Source: an uncultured Muribaculaceae bacterium
Lineage (GTDB): Bacteria > Bacteroidota > Bacteroidia > Bacteroidales > Muribaculaceae
Length of the DNA: 36,132 bases
Assembly: GCA_947632485.1 (NCBI GenBank)
Contig: CANRPJ010000029.1
Location: 1 to 36,132 of the forward strand
Reading direction: 5' to 3'
Part shown: one piece after another, positions 7,324-14,440 of the stretch
How positions within the stretch are numbered: the first letter of the stretch is position 1
Layout of the letters: each line of letters opens with the position of its first letter
Made by a program: the position numbers and the translations under genes
Notes under the pieces: generated by a model
What the model was told of the DNA's origin: nothing
Databases searched by the model: none
What the model saw: the letters and a program-made list of their open reading frames with translations, nothing else

Positions 7324-9252
7324 TTAAATTTGATCTATAAGAGCACGCAATTTTCCAACTCTTGCCTCCCTGTCCATGTATTCGGAATATGATTCCAAAG
7401 CATTATGAATTAGGGTGTCGTAAGTTATTATACGACCAGAACCTGCAAGTTTGTCGTTTGCTTCTTTCAGTGACATTTCTGACGGAAGCACACCTTCTCC
7501 AATTATACAGATTGCAGTTATAGGTTCGTTCTCGCGGTCTATTGATTTTAAGCATTTTTTGAGAGCGCTCCGATATTTATCAATCTGTCTGTGGAGATCA
7601 TAGACATCGACTTTATATGTTGGTTGATATCGTTTTAATTCTACAATAACGTGCACACCAGATGTGTTTCTATAACGAATATCCAATCGGCCAGCGCGTT
7701 CATCGTCGGATAGATTCGCTTCGATATCATTAAACTCTTTTGTGACACTCTGTTCCAATCGCTCGCTACCCCTAGTCGCCCTTTCCCAAGATGGATTAAG
7801 CAGCCATAAATTATCATAAATATGCTTTTGAAGGACCTTTTCTTTAGCATTGGCGTCGCAACTATTAGCTAAGGATCGGATGATCTTAACCCGTTCATTG
7901 GCAATCTCCCAATACAGAGTCGCTTCGATTTCTTGAAGATCAGCGAAAATTTCTCCAAATTTTAATATGTCGGTAATCAAATCTTCATTGTCAATTGATT
8001 CCAATTTCTCGCTTATTTTAAGACGTTCAAATGCTAAAATTCCATATCTAAGGAATTCTCGTTTCTTTTCATTGTCGCCGTCAAAATGCATCGTTTCAAT
8101 GGCGGCGAAAAGTTTTTTCGCATATTTTTTTGAACCTGTACCGAGACTTTCGTACCATTCCTTTATTATTGGAGAAGAACTGGTCACACGTTCGGTAGCC
8201 TTTTCTTTACGTAAATCTGTCCATTTGCTTTGGATGGATTTCAATAATTTATAGGTGTGCGATTTTAGTACCTGATAGCGTTCGTCATCCTCAATATATT
8301 GCTGCCGATTACTCGTGGATATATCACTCGCATTATCATCATCTAAAAAATCTGCATGAATCTCTCCAATGAGATACGACGCATAAACCCCTCCTTCGCC
8401 AAAGGAAGCCAGCAGATCTTCTTGTGCTAATTTCCCGCGTGTTATAATACTGATTTTATTATTGCCATCTAAATCGCTGGGTTTTTCAGCCGAGCCAATC
8501 CATCCGGATATTTTATATTTTTCAGAAATCTTCCCGTCTAAAGGTGGTTGGATGCTTATATTCGGATATTGACAAAACGCGGCAACATCAAATTCTCCAA
8601 TTGGCCATACAAATTGGATTTTTCTATAAAAATCCCTGTCTTCAATAGTAATTGGAGCACCACAAAGAATAATATTGAAATCCTTACCTATTACAGAGAA
8701 ACGTCGAGCTAAACGTTTTCTCAAGAACTCTGCCGTGCGATTAATATTTTTCTTAAAATTACGTATGACAATTTTCGTTCCAGTTTCAAACGGGAAGTCC
8801 TCAAACTCGATCTCTCTAGGAGCGTAGGATCGATTTGTTGATGTTATTTCTCGTTCAATGTCATCGCGAGACATGCAAAAAGCATTCTTCTCATCATCTT
8901 TTTTGGAATAAATCTTTATAGTATCAGCAATAGATAATAATGAGAGTTTGCCAATACCTTTCCTACCCATGACAGCTCTGCCCAGTTGTCGAGTCTTTGC
9001 TTCTCCATTTTTTCGTTTTTGGTATCCTACGCAAAGAAATTTATTATTTATATCCTCGGTGGTCATTCCGCAGCCATTGTCTATGATGGTTATGACATCT
9101 TCTTCTTGACTGCAATTAATTACAACCTCCGTGGCATCTGCATCCCATGCATTTGCAATTACCTCGGACAAGACAGCCGGGGTATTGCTGTACAAATTTA
9201 ACCCTAAATGATTTAGTACATTTAGATCTAATGTCATTTTATACTTTTCCAT
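7324..9252 (-). CDS. MORC/MutL-like GHKL ATPase with C-terminal PD-(D/E)XK domain
   Basis: This 642-residue protein begins with a Hsp90/MutL-type ATPase domain: the N-box VLSEVIANAWDADATEVVIN (E30, N34), ITIIDNGCGM (D58-G62) and the glycine-rich lid GRKGIGKLSLLSIAD (96-110). The C-terminus contains GRLDIRYR (D524) and VIVELKRY (E538, K540), spaced as in a PD-(D/E)XK nuclease core. Iyer, Abhiman and Aravind described prokaryotic MORC/MutL-like GHKL ATPases encoded beside restriction-modification genes. This gene lies between M2 and vsr, so an ATP-gated clamp with a nuclease tail is a reasonable inference. The ATG at 9252 was chosen because the longer frame needs a TTG at 9279; an ATG at 9237 is also possible. 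The gene overlaps M2 by 14 bases. The ATPase call is strong and the nuclease call good. Confidence 0.82.
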   Translation of the reverse strand: MEKYKMTLDLNVLNHLGLNLYSNTPAVLSEVIANAWDADATEVVINCSQEEDVITIIDNGCGMTTEDINNKFLCVGYQKRKNGEAKTRQLGRAVMGRKGIGKLSLLSIADTIKIYSKKDDEKNAFCMSRDDIEREITSTNRSYAPREIEFEDFPFETGTKIVIRNFKKNINRTAEFLRKRLARRFSVIGKDFNIILCGAPITIEDRDFYRKIQFVWPIGEFDVAAFCQYPNISIQPPLDGKISEKYKISGWIGSAEKPSDLDGNNKISIITRGKLAQEDLLASFGEGGVYASYLIGEIHADFLDDDNASDISTSNRQQYIEDDERYQVLKSHTYKLLKSIQSKWTDLRKEKATERVTSSSPIIKEWYESLGTGSKKYAKKLFAAIETMHFDGDNEKKREFLRYGILAFERLKISEKLESIDNEDLITDILKFGEIFADLQEIEATLYWEIANERVKIIRSLANSCDANAKEKVLQKHIYDNLWLLNPSWERATRGSERLEQSVTKEFNDIEANLSDDERAGRLDIRYRNTSGVHVIVELKRYQPTYKVDVYDLHRQIDKYRSALKKCLKSIDRENEPITAICIIGEGVLPSEMSLKEANDKLAGSGRIITYDTLIHNALESYSEYMDREARVGKLRALIDQI

Positions 9253-10327
9253 ATTCTTTGAGATGTTTAGAGATTGCAAGAGCTATAACTTCACCTAACT
9301 TAGGAGGAACTGCATTGCCAATATATCTTGATGCTACTGTAAGGGAAACGGATTTTTCGTCCTTGAAAAATTTGTAATCAGAAGGGAATGTTTGCAATAG
9401 AGCTGCTTCGCGCGCAGATATAGCCCTGTCCTGTGACGGATGTCCAAACCTCCCATTGCCAATACCAGTACACTGGGTTGTCATTGTAGGAGAAGGTTCA
9501 TCCCATTTCATGCGTCCGTATACACTACCAAAACTTTTGCCACCTTCTTTTTTATGACATTTCAAAATTAGTTCTTCTGGCCATGATTTCCATCCTCCAC
9601 CTTCTGGCGTTGATTTGATTCGTCTTAAATTCAGATCATTTAATGCACGACATCTGTGTAGAGAGTCATTCGGATCTTTCTGTCCTGCTGAAAGTGTCGG
9701 CAGATTGCCAATTGTATCTCTGACGGTAACATAGTCTTGCTTACTATGAGTAGCAACCAATGGATCAACTTTGCCTAATTTTGAAGCTATCAGAACTAAT
9801 CTTTTACGAGTTTGAGGAATTCCAAAGTTTGGGCAAAAAACCACATCACACCATACATAATAATCATTATCTTCAAGAAGAACTATAAAATCGTCAAGAA
9901 CAGACTTTAGTTTAAATTTGCGGATAGCAGGGACGTTCTCCATCGTAACAATGTCAGGTTTGACCTCCTTAACTAATCTGCCAAATTCATACAATAAGTC
10001 ATATTTGTCAGGATCTTTCTCCTTATTCTTGAAAGCGTATGATGAAAATGGCTGACATGGTGCACATCCTGCGAGCACTTTTATTGCTCCTGCGGAATAG
10101 CGGCTAGATATATCCGTACCAGTAACTTCTTTTATGTTTTTATAGATAAATTCTCCTCCGGTATTGGATTCATATGCGTATTGACATGTGTGATCCAAGT
10201 CAAATCCTGCAAGAATATGGAATCCAGCTGTTTTCAAACCATAGCTCAAGCCACCTATTCCACAGAACAGGTCAACAACCTCTATACGAGGTAGGCGCCC
10301 AGGGCGTTTATTCTTGAGCTTAGCCAT
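9239..10327 (-). CDS. DNA (cytosine-5-)-methyltransferase M2
   Basis: This is a second C5-cytosine methyltransferase, 362 residues long. Its motifs are: I, VVDLFCGIGGLSYGLKTAGF (17-36); IV, VLAGCAPCQPFSSYAF with the catalytic Cys at 91; VI, IVTMENVPAI near 126-135; VIII, FGIPQTRKRLVLIAS; IX, ISAREAALLQTFPSDY; and X, SRYIGNAVPPKLGEVIA. It differs clearly from M1, for example CGIGG against AGIGG and TRKRL against NRERL, so it is not a recent duplicate. It is the first gene of the leftward operon and is followed by the GHKL ATPase (14-base overlap) and vsr. A promoter-like TAACTTTG lies 44 bases before the ATG. It either methylates the second strand of an asymmetric site or serves a separate target linked to the GHKL protein. 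Confidence 0.93.
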   Translation of the reverse strand: MAKLKNKRPGRLPRIEVVDLFCGIGGLSYGLKTAGFHILAGFDLDHTCQYAYESNTGGEFIYKNIKEVTGTDISSRYSAGAIKVLAGCAPCQPFSSYAFKNKEKDPDKYDLLYEFGRLVKEVKPDIVTMENVPAIRKFKLKSVLDDFIVLLEDNDYYVWCDVVFCPNFGIPQTRKRLVLIASKLGKVDPLVATHSKQDYVTVRDTIGNLPTLSAGQKDPNDSLHRCRALNDLNLRRIKSTPEGGGWKSWPEELILKCHKKEGGKSFGSVYGRMKWDEPSPTMTTQCTGIGNGRFGHPSQDRAISAREAALLQTFPSDYKFFKDEKSVSLTVASRYIGNAVPPKLGEVIALAISKHLKEYGKV

Positions 10328-10370
10328 GTTTGTTCGCTATTTATTCCTTTCATTAGTGCATATTATAGTG

Positions 10371-10401
10371 CAAAGTTAGTAATTTTATTTCATTCCCGAA
10401 A
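10371..10401 (-). promoter_or_regulatory. promoter of the M2-GHKL-vsr operon
   Basis: On the minus strand TTTC (10401-10398) is followed after 19 bases by TAACTTTG (10378-10371). This is one base from the full Bacteroidetes pattern TTTG-N19-TAnnTTTG and ends 43 bases before the M2 start codon. Confidence 0.6.
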
Positions 10402-10432
10402 GTGTTTTGTCGTAAAATTACGATAAGTATTA

Positions 10433-10470
10433 TAGCGTATAGTTAGTTAGTTAGAGTTAGCGTATAGTTA
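10433..10470. repeat. 13-base direct repeat around GTTA repeats
   Basis: TAGCGTATAGTTA occurs at 10433-10445 and again at 10458-10470, exactly 25 bases apart, with short GTTA repeats between. It lies in the gap between the defence block and the mobilization module. It may be a slippage product, a protein-binding repeat or a scar of a module joining. Confidence 0.4.
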
Positions 10471-10510
10471 CTGAAATCGAGATTATTACCAGTAATGGCT
10501 TGTAAGTTAA

Positions 10511-10542
10511 GCCCCGACAAGAGGGGGATTTCTTGTCGGGGC
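10511..10542 (-). terminator. hairpin terminator of the mobilization operon
   Basis: GCCCCGACAAGA (10511-10522) and TCTTGTCGGGGC (10531-10542) are perfect 12-base inverted repeats around an 8-base loop. The hairpin lies 17 bases beyond the stop of the last mobilization-operon gene and before the M2 promoter. The tail on the minus strand is only TTAA, so termination strength is uncertain. Confidence 0.65.
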
Positions 10543-10559
10543 GTGGGGTTGAGTGGAGA

Positions 10560-11063
10560 TTAGTAGAGGCGGATGCAGGTTACGTCGGCTGATTTTACGG
10601 CGTTGGGGAGGTCATTGGTGTCCTTTGAGAAGGCGATGGCGAGGTGTTGGATTTGGTATGTTCTGCCGAGTTTCATCAGAAACCTGATGAAGTGGCTGAG
10701 GTGTTCAATGAGGAAGTCATTGCCTTTGTCGGTGGTGACATAGCAAAGGAGTAGCATATTGTCGGGGAGGTTTAGCATTCCACCTGTACTCGTCAGTGCA
10801 GCGACTGCTGTTGAGAATGTCGAGTCTTTGGATTCGAGGCTGACACCATTGGTGTACTCTTTGTAGGTGAAGGCGGAGGATGTTGTTCCGTAATTATCGG
10901 AGAGATACGCCTCTACTTCGGAGAGTGCAGTTTACAGACGTTGGTCTGAAACAAGTGGATCTTGATGTGTGGATTCTGAAGGTTTTTCTTCTTGGGGAGT
11001 CTTGTGGCCGAAGATGGCTTTCACCCGGGAGAGGAGTTGATTGAAATTCATTGAAACGTTCAT
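10560..11063 (-). pseudogene. mobilization-operon protein interrupted by in-frame TAA
   Basis: A reading frame starts at the ATG at 11063 (MNVSMNFNQLLSRVKAIFGHK...), reaches a TAA at 10934-10932 after 43 residues, and continues in the same frame through TALSEVEAYLSDNYGTTSSA and then MLNLPDNMLLLCYVTTDKGNDF to the stop at 10560. The intact protein would have been about 167 residues. The part after the TAA has a normal coding character and ends in ADVTCIRLY. The ATG overlaps the ancestral TGA of the preceding gene as ATGA, which supports this start. I do not recognise the family. Only the downstream part could be read as a short independent gene from 10778, which I think is misleading. Confidence 0.65.
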
Positions 11064-11733
11064 TTCTTTGAGCTTTTAGTTTGTGAATTGAGTTCGTTGA
11101 TTTTTTGTTCGAGGCGGTGTTTTTGGTCGAGGGCGCGGGCGGTTTCCTCCACACGTTTTTGTAGGCGCGGACTTCGGATTCAATGATTCTCACTTTGTCC
11201 GGGTCGTGAAACCAGCTTTCGATGCTATCAAGTCCGATGGAGTTGACGCCGTTGTGCATCAGGATGTAATGATACTTGATGTTTGAGATTCGGCATTGCT
11301 CAATGCGCCCTTCTTGCCAGAAGGTCATTGCGACAAACAAGAGGGTAGAGAAGACGGTGAATCCCAAAGTGAGATACCACTGCCATGATTCGCGTGCGAT
11401 GCGGATAGTCTTTTCGACTTTATGCACCGGCGGATTAGCCGTGAAATTGTCAATTTTTTCAGTGACACTATCGGTCAATGACTTGACTGAACCGGTTAAA
11501 TTATCACCGATTACGCTGACGGTCTGAGTCTGAGCGTCTATAGATGATTGCATCGTGTTGACTTTCTCGATAACCGCTGATGCTATGGATGTTCCCATAT
11601 TATTGAGGTCATCTGTGGTGGGTGCCGTGAGCTGTGCTTGTTTGATTTCGGTACATTCGCCGGAGATGGTTGTGAGTTCGTCGGCGATATTTTTGAGGAA
11701 ATCCTCAGGAGAGATGTCTGATTCTTGTGACAT
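11060..11733 (-). pseudogene. single-TM mobilization-accessory protein, frameshifted near the C-terminus
   Basis: From the ATG at 11733 the frame encodes a helical, Ser/Thr-rich N-terminal domain (about 110 residues, probably coiled coil), one membrane segment WQWYLTLGFTVFSTLLFVAMTFW, and a short tail with WFHDPDKVRIIESEVRAYK. At a run of five A on the minus strand (11160-11156) the frame changes. With six A it would read AYKKRVEETARALDQKHRLE and stop at 11060, overlapping the next ATG as ATGA. Without it the frame runs on to 10894 through a Ser/Pro/Arg-rich tail antisense in character to nothing sensible. So a one-base deletion, or an assembly error, is likely. The gene follows the relaxase by 18 bases and may anchor or regulate the mobilization complex (inference). 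Confidence 0.62.
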
Positions 11734-11751
11734 AATCAAAGGGGTTAAGGG

Positions 11752-12702
11752 TTATAAACTTCTGCCTTTTTTCTTTTTCCGGCGCTTCATTTGGCGGATG
11801 AAAGCCTCTTCTTCGGGGTCGTGGCCGAGACCAACCTGGAATAGTCCTCCGAGTGCGTTGCCAATGTTTTCGGCAACTTCGGCACCGGTCTGAACAGCTT
11901 TTTTGATAGGCGTTGGCGTTGGTTTCGGAGAAGGAGATTGCGGTTTCGTTTGTCGGTTTTTATTCCGGTCAAGTGCGTTACAGATGGCTGCATAGGAACA
12001 TCGTCCGTCCCGGTCAACTTGCGATGCCTTGAATTTCTGACCATCTTTGATGTACGACAGACCTTCAACATCTGTAGTGCCTCGTCGAAGTTTTTTCCTG
12101 ACGGTGATACCTTTCTGAGCAAGTTCGCGCTGAAAAGAAATCCAGTCTTTGGCGGTTCGCTTTGCGGCTTGAACAGCAAGATAAATCTCCTGACGGGTCT
12201 TCGATCGACCTTTGAGACGTTGCGTTTTCACATTGTCTTTGTTCTCGCCGAAGGTCAGACCATACTTCTTTTTCATCTCTTCGCATATAGTATTGTTGCG
12301 TAGATACTCGAAACTATCGCTCACACATTTGCCGTCGTTATCAATCCGATTATAGACGATATGGCAATGCGAATGCTCTTTATCCAGATGTCGGGCAATG
12401 ATAAATTGGGTATTCTTGATTCCCATTTTATCCATATATTCAAGCGCGAGTTTCACCATAAATTCATCAGTCATTCGGTCTGCGTCTTTCGGTGAATATG
12501 ACAGTGAGATGTGTCCACACCAATGTCTGACGCGACTGTTGAGATGTCTCTGACACTCAAAACCGTCAATAATATCCTGTGGGGTATCGGTCAAAACGCC
12601 TTCGGAATACAGAAGTCGCGCCTCCTTCCAGGGTTCATCCAACGCGAGAGCATACCTTACGCATCCGGCAAAATCGCTACCTTTAGTGATGCCTCCAATC
12701 AT
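11752..12702 (-). CDS. MobA/VirD2-type relaxase
   Basis: This 316-residue protein should nick the element at oriT and lead the strand into a recipient. The N-terminus MIGGITKGSDFAGCVRYAL fits the Relaxase/Mobilization nuclease family, with Tyr17 the likely catalytic residue, and the metal-binding motif HLDKEHSHCHIVYNRID (105-121) carries the histidine triad. The C-terminus is basic (RQMKRRKKKKGRSL) and probably binds DNA. It is short for the family, with no helicase or primase domain. It overlaps the MobC-like gene by 20 bases, the usual mobC-mobA arrangement in Bacteroides mobilizable elements. No type IV secretion or coupling-protein gene is visible, so transfer would need a helper conjugative element. 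Confidence 0.92.
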   Translation of the reverse strand: MIGGITKGSDFAGCVRYALALDEPWKEARLLYSEGVLTDTPQDIIDGFECQRHLNSRVRHWCGHISLSYSPKDADRMTDEFMVKLALEYMDKMGIKNTQFIIARHLDKEHSHCHIVYNRIDNDGKCVSDSFEYLRNNTICEEMKKKYGLTFGENKDNVKTQRLKGRSKTRQEIYLAVQAAKRTAKDWISFQRELAQKGITVRKKLRRGTTDVEGLSYIKDGQKFKASQVDRDGRCSYAAICNALDRNKNRQTKPQSPSPKPTPTPIKKAVQTGAEVAENIGNALGGLFQVGLGHDPEEEAFIRQMKRRKKKKGRSL

Positions 12703-13048
12703 GAGATAGTTGCTGATAAAGAGATTTCATATCCTTGCCAAGAGAATCAAGTGCCCATTTTACGAGCTTGAATCCTGCCTCATTCGCTTTCTTTGCAAGT
12801 TGATTCAGATTGTTTGCCATACCCCCGAGTTGACGGAGAATAGCCATATCCTCAGGAGAGGCCAATGCTGTAACTTTGGCATTGAGCAATGCCCTTCGCC
12901 AGTAGTCTGACAACTTTCTGCCGGATAGCCGACAGTTTTCAACTACGGTCTGATACTGTTCATCGGTAAGCCTTACGCTGACGACATGTATCTTGACCGC
13001 CGGTTTTGCTGCTCCTTCAGGAGCCTTCTTTCTGCGGGTAAAAGTCAT
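12683..13048 (-). CDS. MobC-like relaxosome accessory protein
   Basis: This 121-residue protein has a basic N-terminus (MTFTRRKKAPEGAAKP), a ribbon-helix-helix-like segment KIHVVSVRLTDEQYQTVVENCRLSGRKLSDYWRRAL, and the MobC-family region RQLGGMANNLNQLAKKANEAGF. Proteins of this family bind near oriT, bend DNA and help the relaxase to nick. It overlaps the relaxase start by 20 bases, and the candidate oriT lies just upstream. The ATG at 13048 is the natural start. Confidence in the family is high. Confidence 0.9.
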   Translation of the reverse strand: MTFTRRKKAPEGAAKPAVKIHVVSVRLTDEQYQTVVENCRLSGRKLSDYWRRALLNAKVTALASPEDMAILRQLGGMANNLNQLAKKANEAGFKLVKWALDSLGKDMKSLYQQLSHDWRHH

Positions 13049-13105
13049 TGTTTTGTGAGTTTGAAGTTTGACATTGTGACCATCGGGAACGGACTCCAGC
13101 CCTCT

Positions 13106-13235
13106 GGTTTCGGAGGATGCAAGGTTGGGAATGTTTACATTGCCACTACCTTGCTATCCTCCAAACCTTATCAGGTTATACGGATACCGGCGTTGCCGAT
13201 GGCTTCGCCATTCCACACTGCACGGAAGGCAGTGT
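13106..13235. other. candidate oriT region with inverted repeats
   Basis: The 187 bases between the DUF3408 stop and the mobC start hold no gene. They contain a long imperfect inverted repeat, GGTTTCGGAGGATGCAAGGT (13106-13125) against ACCTTGCTATCCTCCAAACC (13147-13166), with only one mismatched base or bulge per arm, and a second repeat ACACTGC (13215-13221)/GCAGTGT (13229-13235). The origin of transfer commonly lies just upstream of mobC-mobA and consists of such repeats, so this is the best oriT candidate. The nick site cannot be assigned by eye. Confidence 0.5.
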
Positions 13236-13787
13236 TTAGAACGACTTGCTGATTACGGTAAACCAGTTACTGTAGTTATCGGCGTTAGCGTCAAGATGCT
13301 CATTGATGATGTGCTCGACAAAGCTGCTGACGCTGTAGTCGGCACTTCCGAAGTATCGGGCGATGCGCTCAACGCGTTTAAACGCCTCATTGCTGATTGC
13401 CACCTGATGCTTGTTGTCTTTACCGAGTTTAATCGGTGAAAAGAAAGCCTTGCGGTAATCGTCGAGGTCGCTCTTGCGTTGCTTGGCAGTGGGACGAGCC
13501 GATTTGGATTGGGTGGGTTCGCTCTGTTCAGCCATAGGCTGATTGTCTGGAAAGATTGAATTTTCCATAGATACTGAAGAATTGGGGTTGTTAAACATAT
13601 CAGTCATATCAGATGACTGAGGAGATGAAGTAGTTGCTGTTGGCATAGTTATTGTGATTTGTGAGTTACGCTCGGTTGGACATTTGGAGTTATTTTTGGG
13701 AGAGACACTGAATATGTCTGGCAACGCACGGATGTAAGGGATTAAGAACTTACGCCGCATCACGGTTGGCAAACTGTTTCTTTTCAT
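13236..13787 (-). CDS. DUF3408-like mobile-element protein
   Basis: The 183-residue frame has a low-complexity Ser/Thr/Pro/Gln-rich N-terminal half and a structured C-terminal part from about residue 100: DLDDYRKAFFSPIKLGKDNKHQVAISNEAFKRVERIARYFGSADYSVSSFVEHIINEHLD. That part resembles DUF3408 proteins of Bacteroides conjugative and mobilizable elements, which look like ribbon-helix-helix DNA-binding or partition accessory proteins. The start is uncertain. The ATG at 13787 lies 6 bases after the HTH gene stop, but an internal ATG at 13646 (MPTATTSSPQSS) is equally plausible and drops an odd N-terminal stretch. It precedes the oriT candidate. Confidence 0.65.
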   Translation of the reverse strand: MKRNSLPTVMRRKFLIPYIRALPDIFSVSPKNNSKCPTERNSQITITMPTATTSSPQSSDMTDMFNNPNSSVSMENSIFPDNQPMAEQSEPTQSKSARPTAKQRKSDLDDYRKAFFSPIKLGKDNKHQVAISNEAFKRVERIARYFGSADYSVSSFVEHIINEHLDANADNYSNWFTVISKSF

Positions 13788-13793
13788 CGCGTT

Positions 13794-14180
13794 TCAGATA
13801 TTATATCCTCCGCGAGGGCGGCGTTTCATCCCGGATGTTATGGCATTCGTGTGATCCGCAAGACTTGGGGCGGTGTCATATTTGCGTCCGCCCTCAATCC
13901 ATGCGTAGAGTTCATCTTCATAAAAATAGAGTAGCTTGCCACGCTTATAGCTCGGTATGGGATCGTACGGAGCTTTAATGCCACGATAGAGTGACGAAAG
14001 TGACTTGCCGATTATAGTGCAAGCCTCTTTCGCATATACTATTCTGCGTTTGGGCTTGTGATGGTTGAAAGGGTTGGCAAAGCCTACCTTTTCAAGCAAC
14101 TCAAGCACTCGGTCAAGTTTTTCAGATAGACCACCTACAACGTGTGGCAGTTGGTCAAATGTAATTGTGTTAGAATTCAT
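13794..14180 (-). CDS. excisionase-like helix-turn-helix protein
   Basis: This 128-residue protein starts with a short coiled-coil-like region (LPHVVGGLSEKLDRVLELLEKVGF) and then a MerR/excisionase-type winged HTH: RRIVYAKEACTIIGKSLSSLYRGIKAPYDPIPSYKRGKLLYFYEDELYAWIEGGR. This architecture is common in Bacteroides mobilizable elements, where such proteins act in excision or control mobilization genes. It is the first gene of the leftward mobilization operon. Its start codon sits between the arms of a perfect 12-base inverted repeat, which suggests self-regulation. The DNA-binding call is firm; the exact role is not known. Confidence 0.8.
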   Translation of the reverse strand: MNSNTITFDQLPHVVGGLSEKLDRVLELLEKVGFANPFNHHKPKRRIVYAKEACTIIGKSLSSLYRGIKAPYDPIPSYKRGKLLYFYEDELYAWIEGGRKYDTAPSLADHTNAITSGMKRRPRGGYNI

Positions 14181-14235
14181 ATTCGTTGGATTTAGTGAGT
14201 TTCTGAAATTCTAACACAAAGGAAATTAGTGAGTT
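14166..14235 (-). promoter_or_regulatory. inverted and direct repeats around the HTH gene start
   Basis: TGTGTTAGAATT (14166-14177) and AATTCTAACACA (14207-14218) are a perfect 12-base inverted repeat that brackets the ATG at 14180-14178. A 10-base direct repeat TTAGTGAGTT occurs at 14192-14201 and 14226-14235. This looks like an operator for the HTH protein, or a hairpin that hides its start codon. No clear TAnnTTTG was found here. Confidence 0.5.
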
Positions 14236-14335
14236 GTCGGTGACCAACAGATACATCAAAATAACCGCAAATAACCACTTTGCAGATTATAACCTATTGA
14301 GCGTCAGGTAGTATTATGCTATTATTTTTCGTATG

Positions 14336-14393
14336 GTGATTGAGTGAAATTTGGAGTGATTTTGCAGTTAAGATTACCGTTCACTCCAATCAC
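14336..14393 (+). promoter_or_regulatory. operator-like triple repeat before the nuclease cassette
   Basis: Three related motifs lie 48-105 bases before the nuclease ATG: GTGATTGAGTGAA (14336-14348), TTGGAGTGA (14351-14359) and, inverted, TTCACTCCAATCAC (14380-14393, complement GTGATTGGAGTGAA). The last two form a perfect 9-base inverted repeat around 21 bases. The arrangement resembles a regulator binding array upstream of a restriction gene. No good -7 element was identified, so the exact promoter is open. Confidence 0.5.
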
Positions 14394-14440
14394 GCAATAA
14401 TCTCGAATGAACTCTCGTTAGAAATGAGTAAATTCGCAGT

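Noticed and set aside
10560..10778. A 72-residue frame as an independent gene
   Set aside because: The same frame continues upstream with good coding character to a TAA at 10932, and beyond it to an ATG coupled with the previous gene, so it is the tail of a broken gene.
10894..11059. C-terminal tail of the 281-residue frame as true protein
   Set aside because: The tail after the A5 run is low-complexity and overlaps the next gene in another frame; the alternative frame gives a coherent coiled-coil end and an ATGA junction.
14005..14020. CTTGCCGAT as a second attachment-site copy
   Set aside because: Only 9 bases match the mnmE end and they lie inside the HTH gene frame, so this is chance.
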